From: DATILL01 sp035476575 | Lineage (GTDB): Bacteria; Actinomycetota; Actinomycetes; Mycobacteriales; JACQDL01 | DNA length: 15,509 bases | Direction: 5' to 3' | Assembly (NCBI GenBank): GCA_035476575.1 | Contig: DATILL010000128.1 | Location: forward strand, 1 to 15,509 | In this document: one piece after another, positions 7,450 to 15,120 of the stretch | How the letters are laid out: each line of letters opens with the position of its first letter | Position numbering within the stretch: the stretch's first letter is position 1 | The notes under the pieces: generated by a model | What the model was told of the DNA's origin: nothing | Databases searched by the model: none | What the model saw: only the letters and a program-made list of their open reading frames with translations | Position numbers and translations under genes: made by a program

Positions 7450-7476
7450 CTAGCGGGGACGCCCCGCCTGCGCTAG
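7450..7476 (-). terminator. Nested hairpins behind the ParA/MinD-like gene, probable terminator
   Basis: GCGGGG-acg-CCCCGC (7453-7467) is a perfect 6-bp stem with a 3-base loop. An outer alternative pairs ctagcg (7450-7455) with cgctag (7471-7476). The two structures compete for 7453-7455. The element starts 58 bases beyond the stop of the leftward ATPase gene and would end its transcript before the terpene-cyclase-like gene. No U-tract follows. Confidence 0.4.
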
Positions 7477-7533
7477 CCACAAACCAGTAAGCGCAGTTCG
7501 CTACTTATGTCCTCGACCGCGAGATCAGGGATT

Positions 7534-9435
7534 TCAGGGTTCTCGGTCGGGGCGTGGCGGGGGTGGGGGCGGGCCGAGCACGTCGTCGTGGGGGAAGCCG
7601 TCGGCCACCGCGGCGGCCAGCTCCAGCAGGGCGGCCCGGGTCTCCGGCCTGATCTCGGCCAGATCGACCTCGGCGCCCTCCTCCAGGTGCGGGTCGTAGG
7701 GCACCCGGGTCACCGCCCTGCAGCGGGCCGCGAAGTGTTCCTCCAGCTTGTCCAGATCGACCCCGCCGGACCTCGACCGGACCGAGTTGATCACCGCCAC
7801 GCTGCCCTGGACCAGCTCGCTGTACTCGTGCGCCTCCAGCCAGTCGATCGTCGCGCTGGCGCTGCGGGCGCCGTCCACCGAGCCGGAGCTGACCACGATC
7901 AACTGGTGCGCCAGCGCGAGCACCCCGCTCATCGCCGAGTGCAGCAGGCCGGTGCCGCAGTCGGTGATCACCACGTTGTAGAACCGCTCCAGGATGGCGG
8001 CGGTGGTGCGGTAGTCGTTCTCGCTGAACGCGATGGACACCGCCGGGTCGGACTCGCTGGCCAGCACCTCCAGCCGGTCCGGCGACTGCGAGGTGTAGCG
8101 GCGTACGTCGGAGTAGCGCTGGATCCTGTCGGCGTCGTTCAGCAGGTTACGGACGGTGGCGGTGGTCTCCAGTGGAATCTTGCCGGAGAGCGTGCCCCGA
8201 TCTGGGTTGGCGTCCACCGCGATCACCCGGTCACCCCGCAACGAGGCCAGCGTGGCGCCGAGCGTGACGCAGGTCGTGGTCTTCCCGACACCGCCCTTGA
8301 GGCTGATCACCGCGATCCGGTAGCAGCCCTGGACGGGCAGGTTGGCGCGCTCGATGAGCTGGCGGCGGCGCAGGTCAGCCGGCGACTCGCCTGGGTTGAC
8401 CGAGTGGCCGCTGGCCAGGTAGACGGCCTTGCGCCAGCCGGTCTGCGGCGGCCGGCGACGCGGCCGGAGCAGCGACTGCGGGGTCAGGTCGGCGACGCTG
8501 GCCTGCGGGCCGTTCGGACCGTGCGGTGCGGGCGGGTAGCCCGGCCCACCCGGGTAGCCTGGCGGCGGAACGGGGCGGAACGGGTCGTACTGGTACGGTG
8601 CCCCGACGGCGGGCTGGCCCGGCTGGCCCGGCTGGCCCGGATAGCCCTGCGGCCCCGGTTGGCCGGGCTGGCCCGGGTAGGCAGGTGGGCCGGGATAGCC
8701 CGGTTGAGCGGGGTAACCCGACGGGCCGGGCGGGGGCTGACCCCTGGGCCCCCAGGGGCCGGCTGGCCCGGCGCCGGGCGGTTGGCTGCCCGGTGGCGGC
8801 CAGTCCGGTGGCGGCCCGCTGGCCGGTTGAGGTGGGCCCGACTGAGCAGTATTGGGCTGAGCGGTGCCCGGCTGAGCCGGGTTGGGTGCTCCGGCAGGTC
8901 CGTCCAGCCAGCCGAACGGCGCCGGCTGGCCTGGGTCCGGCGGTGCCGCGGCCGGGTGACTGCCGCTGGCCGGGCCGGTCGCCGGCTGCTCACCGCTCAC
9001 CGGGCCGTACGGGACGGCGCCCCACTGCCGCTCCCACGGCGGCGGGCCCCACGATCCCGACGGCGGCGGCCCGGGCTCCGGCGGCCCGGACGGTGCCGAG
9101 CCCGCTGGTACCGGCCCGGCCGACGTAGGGATGCCAGGCGGCGCGCCGGAACCGCCGCGGCCGGCGAGGAACGGCGGCGGCCCGGGCTCCGGCGATGACG
9201 TGGCACCCGGGCCGGACAGGCCCCCGTCCCAACGGTCGGACGCGCCGGGCGGCAACGGAGCGGCCGGCGGGGTAGCCGGCGGGTGCGGTACGAGGCTCGG
9301 CGGCAGCATCGGCGGCGGTCCGGACAGCCCGGCCGGCTCAGGTCGCTCCCCGGCGTGGTCACGTCGTACGGGCGGCCCGGACAGGCCCGGCACGCTCGGC
9401 TCGTCGTCCGACTCCTGACGCCTTCGGCTCACCAT
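7534..9435 (-). CDS. Proline/glycine-rich MinD/ParA-family ATPase (EspI-like, ESX-associated type)
   Basis: 633 residues from ATG 9435, with a strong site GGGAGGAG three bases upstream. Residues 1-~330 are disordered and Pro/Gly/Gln-rich, with three GLSGP motifs near 18, 37 and 72 and PGQPGQPG-type repeats at 240-300. A linker WRKAVYL...NPGESPADLRRRQLIERANLPVQGCYRIAV leads into the ATPase domain. That domain has the deviant Walker A K380-GGVGKTT and VDANPDRGTL, and it ends in a polyproline tail near LGPPPPPP. The linker plus ATPase layout is that of the MinD-like proteins common in actinobacterial type VII secretion loci (EspI and relatives), where they are thought to tune secretion or septum/pole-linked processes by ATP-dependent dimerisation. 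No WxG100, EccC or other ESX gene is in this window, so a link to secretion is inference. It follows the cytochrome c operon after 129 bases and could be co-transcribed or separately promoted. Confidence 0.85.
   Translation of the reverse strand: MVSRRRQESDDEPSVPGLSGPPVRRDHAGERPEPAGLSGPPPMLPPSLVPHPPATPPAAPLPPGASDRWDGGLSGPGATSSPEPGPPPFLAGRGGSGAPPGIPTSAGPVPAGSAPSGPPEPGPPPSGSWGPPPWERQWGAVPYGPVSGEQPATGPASGSHPAAAPPDPGQPAPFGWLDGPAGAPNPAQPGTAQPNTAQSGPPQPASGPPPDWPPPGSQPPGAGPAGPWGPRGQPPPGPSGYPAQPGYPGPPAYPGQPGQPGPQGYPGQPGQPGQPAVGAPYQYDPFRPVPPPGYPGGPGYPPAPHGPNGPQASVADLTPQSLLRPRRRPPQTGWRKAVYLASGHSVNPGESPADLRRRQLIERANLPVQGCYRIAVISLKGGVGKTTTCVTLGATLASLRGDRVIAVDANPDRGTLSGKIPLETTATVRNLLNDADRIQRYSDVRRYTSQSPDRLEVLASESDPAVSIAFSENDYRTTAAILERFYNVVITDCGTGLLHSAMSGVLALAHQLIVVSSGSVDGARSASATIDWLEAHEYSELVQGSVAVINSVRSRSGGVDLDKLEEHFAARCRAVTRVPYDPHLEEGAEVDLAEIRPETRAALLELAAAVADGFPHDDVLGPPPPPPRPDREP
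8612..8638 (-). repeat. Tandem 9-bp repeat encoding Gly-Gln-Pro units
   Basis: Three exact copies of ggctggccc (+ strand) lie back to back inside the ATPase gene, with degenerate copies continuing to about 8730. On the coding strand they specify repeated Pro-Gly-Gln units of the disordered N-terminal arm. Copy number changes would keep the frame, so this is a likely site of length variation between strains. Confidence 0.8.
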
Positions 9436-9564
9436 GGTCTCCTCCCATCCGAGCCGGTCCGGAATCCATGACCAGTCCTCGACCGCCCACGTTCCGCAGC
9501 GTAAACGGTGCCCGTCACCGCGGGGCAGACCGAGCGCTGGATGCCCGCACGTTCACGACAGGCT

Positions 9565-10611
9565 TCATGACAGGCCGGCGTAGGAGTGCAGGCCCGCGAT
9601 GACAATGTTCACCACAAAGAAGTTGAAGATCATCGTGCTGTAGGCGAGCAGGTTGATCCGGGCCGCCTTGACGCCCGACCAGCCGGCGGTGGCGCGTGCG
9701 TGCAGATAGGCGGCGTAGATCACCCAGGCGATGAACGACCAGGTCTCCTTCGGATCCCAGCCCCAGTACCGACCCCACGCGGCCTCGGCCCACATCGCAC
9801 CGGCGGCGATCCCGAAGGTCCACACCGGGAAGCCGAAGGCCACCGTCCGGTAGGCGACCCGGTCCAGCACGCCGGCCGCCGGCAGCCGGGCGCCCAGCGC
9901 GGCAAGCTGGGACGGCGGCCGGCCGGCCGCGACCTGCCCGTCGTACCGCATCCGCAGCAGGTATAGCAGGGTGGCGACGAAGCTGACCAGGAAGATGCCG
10001 GTGGCTAGGACGGCCGCGGTGACGTGGATCGCCAGCCAGTACGACCGCAGCGCCGGCACGAGCGGCGCCGCCTTGGCATAGAGCACGGTGCCGGCCAGGA
10101 ACATCAGCAGGATCACCGGCAGCATCACGAACGCCCCGAGGTAGCGCACCTGCGGCTGGCGGGCCAGCACCACGAGGAACGCCACCACCGCGACGAACCC
10201 GGCCGCCGCCGAGAACTCGTACATGTTTCCCCACGGCACCCGGTCAACCGCGGCGCCGCGGATCACGATCGAGGCGAGGTGGCCGGCCGCGCCGAGCAGG
10301 GTGAGGAGCACCGCGAGCCGGCCGAACCGCCGCGCCGCCGCGGCAGGGCTACCAGCGCCTGGGCTGCCCACGTTGGCCCCGGCAGCGCCGGCCGGCACCA
10401 CTGGCTCGGCGGGAGCTGTGGCGGGCGGGCCGCCGGCACCGACCAGGACCCGGGCCCCGGTCGGAGCCTGCTCCTCGCTGGTCGTGGCGACCCGGCCCCG
10501 GCGGCCGAATGCGTACTCCCCGCAGTAGCTGACCAGCGCCAGGCTGTACACGGCGATCGAGGTGGTGAACAGGGTGTCCGACAGGTGGGCGAGCCCGGGG
10601 CTGACCGGCAC
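9565..10611 (-). CDS. ccsB: Cytochrome c biogenesis protein CcsB (CcsA/ResC family haem exporter/lyase subunit)
   Basis: 348 residues from GTG 10611, three bases after the resB stop. It is a multi-pass membrane protein, with TM1 near 13-30 and then a long Ala/Gly/Pro-rich loop (about 38-93) that is larger than in well-studied homologues. The remaining segments run from 97 to 342. The haem-binding WWD region is WGWDPKETWSFIAW (283-296), typical of CcsA/ResC. Candidate haem-ligand histidines are H111, H196 (LAIHV) and H304 (YLHAR), and VPWGNMYEFS (125-134) is another family signature. With ResB it forms the System II synthetase that moves haem out of the cell and attaches it to CxxCH of apocytochromes c. 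It is the last gene of the maturation operon. Family assignment is firm; naming as CcsB or CcsA/ResC varies. Confidence 0.93.
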   Translation of the reverse strand: MPVSPGLAHLSDTLFTTSIAVYSLALVSYCGEYAFGRRGRVATTSEEQAPTGARVLVGAGGPPATAPAEPVVPAGAAGANVGSPGAGSPAAAARRFGRLAVLLTLLGAAGHLASIVIRGAAVDRVPWGNMYEFSAAAGFVAVVAFLVVLARQPQVRYLGAFVMLPVILLMFLAGTVLYAKAAPLVPALRSYWLAIHVTAAVLATGIFLVSFVATLLYLLRMRYDGQVAAGRPPSQLAALGARLPAAGVLDRVAYRTVAFGFPVWTFGIAAGAMWAEAAWGRYWGWDPKETWSFIAWVIYAAYLHARATAGWSGVKAARINLLAYSTMIFNFFVVNIVIAGLHSYAGLS

Positions 10612-10614
10612 GGG

Positions 10615-12264
10615 CTAGTCCTTCCTCGGCTCGCGCAGCCGACCGACAAGCCGCGCGAACTCGCTGTCGAAACCGCTTGCGTCGGTCCTGGCCAGACCAC
10701 CGACCTCGACCACGGTACGCCCCGGCCCCTTCCCGCCCGTCCCAGGGGTGTTGGCGCCAGGGATGAACCGGACCCACACCCGGCGCCGCCGTACCGACAG
10801 CGAGCCGAGCAGCCCGACCAGCAGGAACCCGAACGACACCAGCACCATCCGCTGGCCCGGGTCGCGGGACACCTGCAGGGTGGCCCACTGGAGGTACCCG
10901 TCGAACCGCACCGTGCTGCCGTCGTCGAGCCGCACGGACTGGCCCTGGCGCAGGTTCACCGCGGCCACCCGCTTGAGCGCACCGGAGGCGATCTGGGTCT
11001 GGTCCAGGGTGTAGACCGGCTGTGCCCGGCCGGCGTCCAGCCCCAGCTCGCCACGGTAGACGAAGATCGCCACCGCCGGGTTGAACGGCTGCGGCGAGCC
11101 AGAGGTGATCACGCCGCCGCCAACGTCCACCGCGGTGGGCGCGAACAGCCCGTCGATGGCGAGCTGGGCCGGCCGCGCGTCCGGCAGCTTCAGCGCGCCC
11201 TCGCTGGTCAGGTTGCTGTCCTGCGGCAGGAACGGTGCCGAGATCGAGCGGAACGCCTGCCCGGCCACGGTGGTCACCGTGAACCGCGGCGAGAACCCGT
11301 GGCTGATCAGGTAGACCCGCACGCCCTGCAGCCGCAGCGGGTGGTTGACCCGCAGCGGGTCGGCCCGCTCCACGCCGTTCTCGGGGGTGTACCGGATGTC
11401 GGCGCGGAACTCGGCCGGCGTCCCGTCCTGGTCGTAGCTCGCGGTGAACCGGTCCAGGTGCACGCAGAACGGCGTGAGCCCCGCGCCCCGCGCGACCGGC
11501 CCGGCACGCAGCTCGTCGTAGGACTGCACCGTGTTGCAGAAGCCGCGGCCCTCCTCGACCAGCACGTTGCCCTGGTAGCCCCACAGCTTGCCGACCGCGA
11601 TGCCGGCCAGCAGCGCGGTCAGCGCCACGTGGAAGACGATGTTGCCGGTCTCCCGCAGGTACCCCTTCTCCGCCGCAAGGGCGACCGCGCCGGACTCCTC
11701 GGTACGCCGGACCACCCGCCAGCCGCGCAGCGCCTTCCGGGCCTGGTCGGCCAGCTCCGCGGGCTCGCCGGGCAGGTCGTACGTCGCGGCGTGCGGCAGC
11801 CGGTCCAGCCGTCGGGGCGCGGCCGGCGGCGGCCGGCGCAGCGCCCGGACGTGCAGCCGCACCCGGGGCACGATGCAGCCCACCAGGGAGATGAACAGCA
11901 GCAGGTAGATGGCCGCGAACCAGGGTGAGGCGAACACGTCGAAGAACCCGAACCGGTCGAGCAACGGCGCCAGCGCCGGGTGCTGGGACTGGTAGAGGGC
12001 CACCTTGGCCGGGTTGAGGCCGCGCTGCGGCAGCAGCGAGCCGGGGATCGCGGCCAGGGCCAGCAGGAAGAGCAGCACCAGCGCGGTGCGCATGCTGGTC
12101 AGCCGGCGCCAGACGTGGCGCGGCCCGACCAACGGGCCGCGCCCGGGCCGCGGCGGCAGCTCGGCCGGCTGGGTGGACAGCGCGGTCTGCTCCGCCGTCG
12201 CCGCCTCGACCGTCACCGGCTCGACCGGGGCGCGACCGGTCGCCCTCACCTCGCTCGGCTTCAC
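10615..12264 (-). CDS. resB: Cytochrome c biogenesis protein ResB (Ccs1 family)
   Basis: 549 residues from GTG 12264, whose GTGA overlaps the ccdA stop; the frame is open upstream but there only shadows ccdA. A Pro/Glu-rich cytoplasmic start (1-50) is followed by a first membrane segment with SMRTALVLLFLLALAAIPGS and the family motif SLLPQR. A second membrane segment lies around AIYLLLFISLVGCIVP and a third around IVFHVALTALLAGIAVG. A large extracytoplasmic domain follows, and the last membrane segment is VLVSFGFLLVGLLGSLSV close to the C-terminus. The ResB/Ccs1 protein partners CcsB/ResC in System II haem attachment and holds apocytochrome and haem on the outer face. The His in IVFHVALT is a candidate haem ligand as in Ccs1. 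A short basic cytoplasmic tail ends the protein. Neighbouring genes on both sides belong to the same pathway. Confidence 0.93.
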   Translation of the reverse strand: MKPSEVRATGRAPVEPVTVEAATAEQTALSTQPAELPPRPGRGPLVGPRHVWRRLTSMRTALVLLFLLALAAIPGSLLPQRGLNPAKVALYQSQHPALAPLLDRFGFFDVFASPWFAAIYLLLFISLVGCIVPRVRLHVRALRRPPPAAPRRLDRLPHAATYDLPGEPAELADQARKALRGWRVVRRTEESGAVALAAEKGYLRETGNIVFHVALTALLAGIAVGKLWGYQGNVLVEEGRGFCNTVQSYDELRAGPVARGAGLTPFCVHLDRFTASYDQDGTPAEFRADIRYTPENGVERADPLRVNHPLRLQGVRVYLISHGFSPRFTVTTVAGQAFRSISAPFLPQDSNLTSEGALKLPDARPAQLAIDGLFAPTAVDVGGGVITSGSPQPFNPAVAIFVYRGELGLDAGRAQPVYTLDQTQIASGALKRVAAVNLRQGQSVRLDDGSTVRFDGYLQWATLQVSRDPGQRMVLVSFGFLLVGLLGSLSVRRRRVWVRFIPGANTPGTGGKGPGRTVVEVGGLARTDASGFDSEFARLVGRLREPRKD

Positions 12265-13091
12265 AGGAAGAACTCCGCCAGGCCGCGCTGGGCCAGCCAG
12301 GAGCGCAGCAGGATCATCCAGTGGTCCCAGACGCCGGTCAGCAGCAGCGCGCCGACCGCGATGAGCAGCCCGCCACCGATCCGCATCACCCAGCCGGCGT
12401 GCCGGCGTACCACCGCGACCGCCCCGACCATCCAGCGGAACCCGAACGCGGTGAGCACGAACGGCACCCCGAGGCCGAGGCAGTACGCGGTGGACAGCAG
12501 GGCGCCGCGGACGGCGCTGGCCGAGCTGAACGCGAGGGTCTGGACGGCGCCCAGGGTCGGGCCGATGCACGGCGTCCAGCCGAGGCCGAAGACCACGCCG
12601 AGCAGCGGGGCGCCGGCCAGCCCGGCGGCCGGCAGCCGATGGATGCGGGCCTCGCGCTGCAGCCCGGGTATGGCGCCGAGGAAGGCCAGCCCGAGCAGGA
12701 TGGTAACCGCGCCGAGCACCCGCTCGATCGCCCGCTGGTGCTCGACGAACGCCCGGCCCAGCCCGCCGAACAGTGCGCCGTACGAGACGAACACGGCGGT
12801 GAAACCAAGCACGAACAGCGCCGACCCGGCCAGCATCCGGGCTCGTGCCGCCCGTACGGCGATCGCCGTACCGCCACCGCTGGCCTCGGCGCCGGCCAGC
12901 CCGGTCACGTAGGACAGGTAGCCCGGCACCAGCGGCAGCACGCACGGCGAGAGGAAGCTGATCAGGCCGACCAGCGCGGCCACCCCAGCCGCGACCAGCA
13001 GCGGCCCGCCGGTGACCGTCCCGGCGAAGCGCTCGCCGACCCCGCCGGCCAGCACCGTGCTGCCGAACACCGTGCCGCCGAGCGTGCTCAC
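12261..13091 (-). CDS. ccdA: CcdA-type thiol-disulfide transporter (DsbD-like membrane protein)
   Basis: 276 residues from GTG 13091, sharing GTGA with the stop of the thioredoxin-like gene. It has six to seven membrane segments. The redox cysteines are C50 in SFLSPCVLPLVPGYLSYVTG (45-64) and C175 in GLGWTPCIGPTLGAV (169-183), the paired Pro-Cys motifs of CcdA/DsbD. The protein carries electrons from cytoplasmic thioredoxin to the extracytoplasmic ResA-like partner, which keeps apocytochrome c cysteines reduced for haem attachment. About 28 extra N-terminal residues precede the first membrane segment, slightly longer than Bacillus CcdA. Overlaps with genes on both sides imply translational coupling within the maturation operon. 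Confidence 0.93.
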   Translation of the reverse strand: MSTLGGTVFGSTVLAGGVGERFAGTVTGGPLLVAAGVAALVGLISFLSPCVLPLVPGYLSYVTGLAGAEASGGGTAIAVRAARARMLAGSALFVLGFTAVFVSYGALFGGLGRAFVEHQRAIERVLGAVTILLGLAFLGAIPGLQREARIHRLPAAGLAGAPLLGVVFGLGWTPCIGPTLGAVQTLAFSSASAVRGALLSTAYCLGLGVPFVLTAFGFRWMVGAVAVVRRHAGWVMRIGGGLLIAVGALLLTGVWDHWMILLRSWLAQRGLAEFFL

Positions 13092-13684
13092 GGCTCGGCC
13101 GTCAGTTGGCTGAGGATCGGGTCGAGGTCGCCGGCCAGCATGGTGCCCAGGTGCACCTCGGCCACCCGGCCGTGCCGGTCCAGGAAGATCGTGGAGGGGA
13201 TCGCGTTCGGCGGGAAGCCGCGGAAGGCCAGCGCCACCCGCCCGTCCGGGTCGTACAGGCTGCGATAGGTGATCTTCTTGTTGTCCAGGAACGCCCGTGC
13301 GGCCTGGTCAGAGTCCTTGACGTTGACGCCGAGGAAGTCGACGCCCTTGGTCCTCGTCTCGGCGTAGACCGTCTGGAACGCCGGCGCCTCGACCCGGCAC
13401 GGCCCGCACCACGAGCCCCAGAAGTTGATCACCACGACCGTGCCGGCCAGGCTGGCTGAGTCGAAGTCGCCGCCGCCGAGGTAGCCGCCGGTGAAATGAG
13501 GCGCGGGCTTGCGGTCGGCGGCGGGGATCAACGTGCCGGTGCCGTCGCCGGCCACGAACCGGAACTCCCCGCCGGCCGTCGGGTCGACGGCGTCCGAGCC
13601 GGTCGCGCACGCCGCCGCTCCCAGCCCCGCCGCGAGCAGTGCGGCGAGGGCGGCGCTGGTACGACGGATCCGCCGGCGGGACAC
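13088..13684 (-). CDS. resA: ResA/TlpA-like thioredoxin-fold lipoprotein
   Basis: 198 residues from GTG 13684; an in-frame GTG at 13711 would add nine residues. I prefer 13684 because it gives a classic lipoprotein signal: MSRRRIRRTS, a hydrophobic core AALAALLAAGLGAAA, then C26. The mature domain is thioredoxin-like, with INFWGSWCGPC (C93, C96) and the cis-Pro loop NAIPSTIFLD (P163). This is a membrane-anchored extracytoplasmic reductant of apocytochrome c thiols, fed by CcdA. It is first in the operon resA-ccdA-resB-ccsB, so the promoter should lie between it and the hairpin at 13782-13849. No clear Shine-Dalgarno sequence is visible for either start. Generic TlpA-family is the safe name; ResA is inferred from neighbours. 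Confidence 0.9.
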   Translation of the reverse strand: MSRRRIRRTSAALAALLAAGLGAAACATGSDAVDPTAGGEFRFVAGDGTGTLIPAADRKPAPHFTGGYLGGGDFDSASLAGTVVVINFWGSWCGPCRVEAPAFQTVYAETRTKGVDFLGVNVKDSDQAARAFLDNKKITYRSLYDPDGRVALAFRGFPPNAIPSTIFLDRHGRVAEVHLGTMLAGDLDPILSQLTAEP

Positions 13685-13781
13685 GCCGTCCAGTGTGCCT
13701 GGCCCGGCCACGGAGGCACCGCCCGGGGTCTACACGCCGTCGAAGATCCCACCGGACCTCGGCACATGGCCCTCTCAACCT

Positions 13782-13849
13782 CCCGACGATCATCGAGCTG
13801 TTGTCGCTGAATGATCTCTGTTGACGACAACAGCTCGATGATCGTCGGG
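13782..13849 (-). terminator. Perfect 25-bp inverted repeat with 18-base spacer behind the HTH gene
   Basis: The left arm (13782-13806, beginning cccgacgatcatcgagctg) and the right arm (13825-13849) are exact reverse complements. The spacer is 13807-13824. An alternative short stem CTGTTG-acga-CAACAG (13818-13833) uses part of the spacer and right arm. The element starts three bases after the stop of the leftward HTH gene and lies 71 bases upstream of the earliest start of the resA-like gene. A very stable terminator is the simplest reading. No U-tract follows, and 25 perfect pairs is longer than a terminator needs. Confidence 0.6.
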
Positions 13850-13852
13850 GTG

Positions 13853-14146
13853 CTACGGGCGGGGGTGTGGGTGGTAGGCGAGGCCGGCGTAGCCGCGGGG
13901 GAAGCCGAGGCCTTCGGCGATGCGTTCGATCACGTCGTAGGCCATGACCCTGCGCCTGTGGATGATCGCGGAGACCTCCGGCTGGGACTGGCCGGTGAGC
14001 GCGGCGATGTGCTGCAGGGTGTAAGCGTAGGTGTGCAGCAGCCGGTAGATCCCGGTGATGTCGCGAGTGGCGAGCACGGCGCGCATCTCCGGCTCCTCCC
14101 AGGTCTGTGGGTCGGGCAGGGCCAGGCGCCCCCGGGTAGCGGTCAC
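13853..14146 (-). CDS. Short XRE-type helix-turn-helix DNA-binding protein
   Basis: 97 residues from GTG 14146. The opening GRLALPDPQTWEEPEMRA-LATRDI and the HTH region LQHIAALTGQSQPEVSAII (about 44-62), followed by MAYDVIERIAEGLGFPRGYAGLAY, match the N-terminal DNA-binding module of a large actinomycete regulator family. Usual members continue for several hundred residues with a TPR-like sensor region. Here the protein stops right after the HTH (YHPHPRP), so it is either a natural stand-alone HTH form or a truncated relic. The frame is open far upstream to 14863, but that part reads as Arg/Pro/Gly-rich shadow. The GTG overlaps the preceding small ORF's stop in GTGA, and the stop runs into the 25-bp inverted repeat. 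Confidence 0.75.
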   Translation of the reverse strand: MTATRGRLALPDPQTWEEPEMRAVLATRDITGIYRLLHTYAYTLQHIAALTGQSQPEVSAIIHRRRVMAYDVIERIAEGLGFPRGYAGLAYHPHPRP

Positions 14147-14412
14147 GCCGCGCCCCCGCCCGGCCCGCCCGGCAGGTGGGCGCCCTCGCCGAGCAGCAGG
14201 AACGCCACGGCGTAGGCCTCGTCGGCCGCGCCCAGCACGGACCCGGCCTGCCCGTGGTCCGCGGCCAGCCGGGGCGCGACCTCCAGCCACCCGGCCGGCT
14301 CCCGCCAGCTCAGCCGCTCCCCCGCCGCCAGCCCGCCCGGGAGATGCAGCACGCACACCCGATGACCCGCCCACCCGGCCGGTGCCCAGCCCCACCACCG
14401 CCACCCGGTCAC
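14143..14412 (-). CDS. Small Trp-rich hypothetical protein coupled to the HTH gene
   Basis: 89 residues from GTG 14412. I do not recognise a named family. The N-terminus is Trp/Gly-rich (MTGWRWWGWAPAGWAG), followed by HRVCVLHLPGGLAAGERLSW and a likely helical part QAGSVLGAADEAYAVAFLLL. The C-terminus is Gly-rich. The residue mix (acidic residues, mixed helix-like pattern, no Arg/Pro flood) reads as real coding rather than shadow. Both ends share four bases with neighbours in GTGA overlaps: its start with the stop of the 119-residue ORF, its stop with the HTH start. It could be a partner or modulator of the HTH protein, which is inference from coupling only. Confidence 0.5.
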   Translation of the reverse strand: MTGWRWWGWAPAGWAGHRVCVLHLPGGLAAGERLSWREPAGWLEVAPRLAADHGQAGSVLGAADEAYAVAFLLLGEGAHLPGGPGGGAA

Positions 14413-14768
14413 CGCACAGACCCACCGCCCGGGCTCGCGCCGCGGCCGCCCGGGCAGGAAGGAAGGCAGACAAACAGCCGGGACCGGCCCGGCCCAGGAC
14501 GTGACGGTGCCATGACGTGTCGCTCCACACTCTCGTCGCTGCTCTCGTGGCCCGGTGCCAGGAGCCCGCTGGCCAAGTGCCCGGTGTCCGGTGGGCGTGC
14601 GCCGCTACCCGGACGGCCCGGCCGGGTCGGGTGCGCGGCCAGCAGCAGCCGGGCGACGGCGGCGGCCTCCGCGGCGGACCCGGCGCAGCAGGCCCACAAA
14701 GCCACGCTCGGCGGCCGGCACCCACACACCCGGCAGACCCCGTCCCGGCCCATCTCGTGCGCCGGCAC
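14409..14768 (-). CDS. Small Cys-containing hypothetical protein, first of a coupled three-ORF chain
   Basis: 119 residues from GTG 14768, with GGGGTGG just upstream as a possible ribosome site. The first 60 residues look coding: GRDGVCRVCGCRPPS with C12, C15 and C17, then C27-C28 and a helical run AAEAAAVARLLLAAHP, using strongly GC-ending codons. The second half is Pro/Gly/Ser-rich and less convincing. The Cys pattern could hold a metal, but no full zinc-ribbon motif is present. Its stop overlaps the next ORF's start in GTGA. I know no family for it. A shorter true gene, or a degraded one, is possible. Confidence 0.35.
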   Translation of the reverse strand: MPAHEMGRDGVCRVCGCRPPSVALWACCAGSAAEAAAVARLLLAAHPTRPGRPGSGARPPDTGHLASGLLAPGHESSDESVERHVMAPSRPGPGRSRLFVCLPSCPGGRGASPGGGSVR

Positions 14769-15120
14769 CCACCCCGCACGGGCACGGCCGCCACCCCTCC
14801 TTCCCAGACCACGGCCTTGCCCGCCTGATCACCCGGACCGGACGGACCCATCTCACGTCCCATCGAGGGAGCCCGGGACGCCGAAGCCGCGCGGCTCGCG
14901 GCTCACCGCGCGCTCCCGCCAGCCGGTGCCGACCCGCGCCCGGCTCCTGGCCGGTAGTCCCCGGCCAGGAAATCCTCGACCGCCCGCCGCTCCCGCGCCT
15001 CCACCGCCGCACCCAGCGCCAGACCAGAAACCCAGCCCGCTGCCGGGACGGCGACGCCAGCCACCACGCCGCGTGGCGCCGTCGGCAGGCAACCCACTAC
15101 CGGTTCCCAGGGCGGCGGAT

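Noticed and set aside
8612..8730. CRISPR or intergenic satellite
   Set aside because: The repeats are 9-bp in-frame units coding for Pro-Gly-Gln inside a gene, with no spacers.
7507..9198. 563-codon + strand ORF opposite the ParA/MinD-like gene
   Set aside because: It is Arg/Gly/Ala-rich antisense of a proline-rich gene with an intact Walker A and a strong ribosome site.
7534..9435. Type VII (ESX) secretion locus
   Set aside because: Apart from one EspI-like ATPase there is no EccB, EccC, EccD, mycosin or WxG100 gene in the window.
10024..11928. 634-codon + strand ORF over ccsB and resB
   Set aside because: It is the antisense shadow of two clear membrane proteins; its translation is rich in His/Arg/Gln/Pro with no domain motif.
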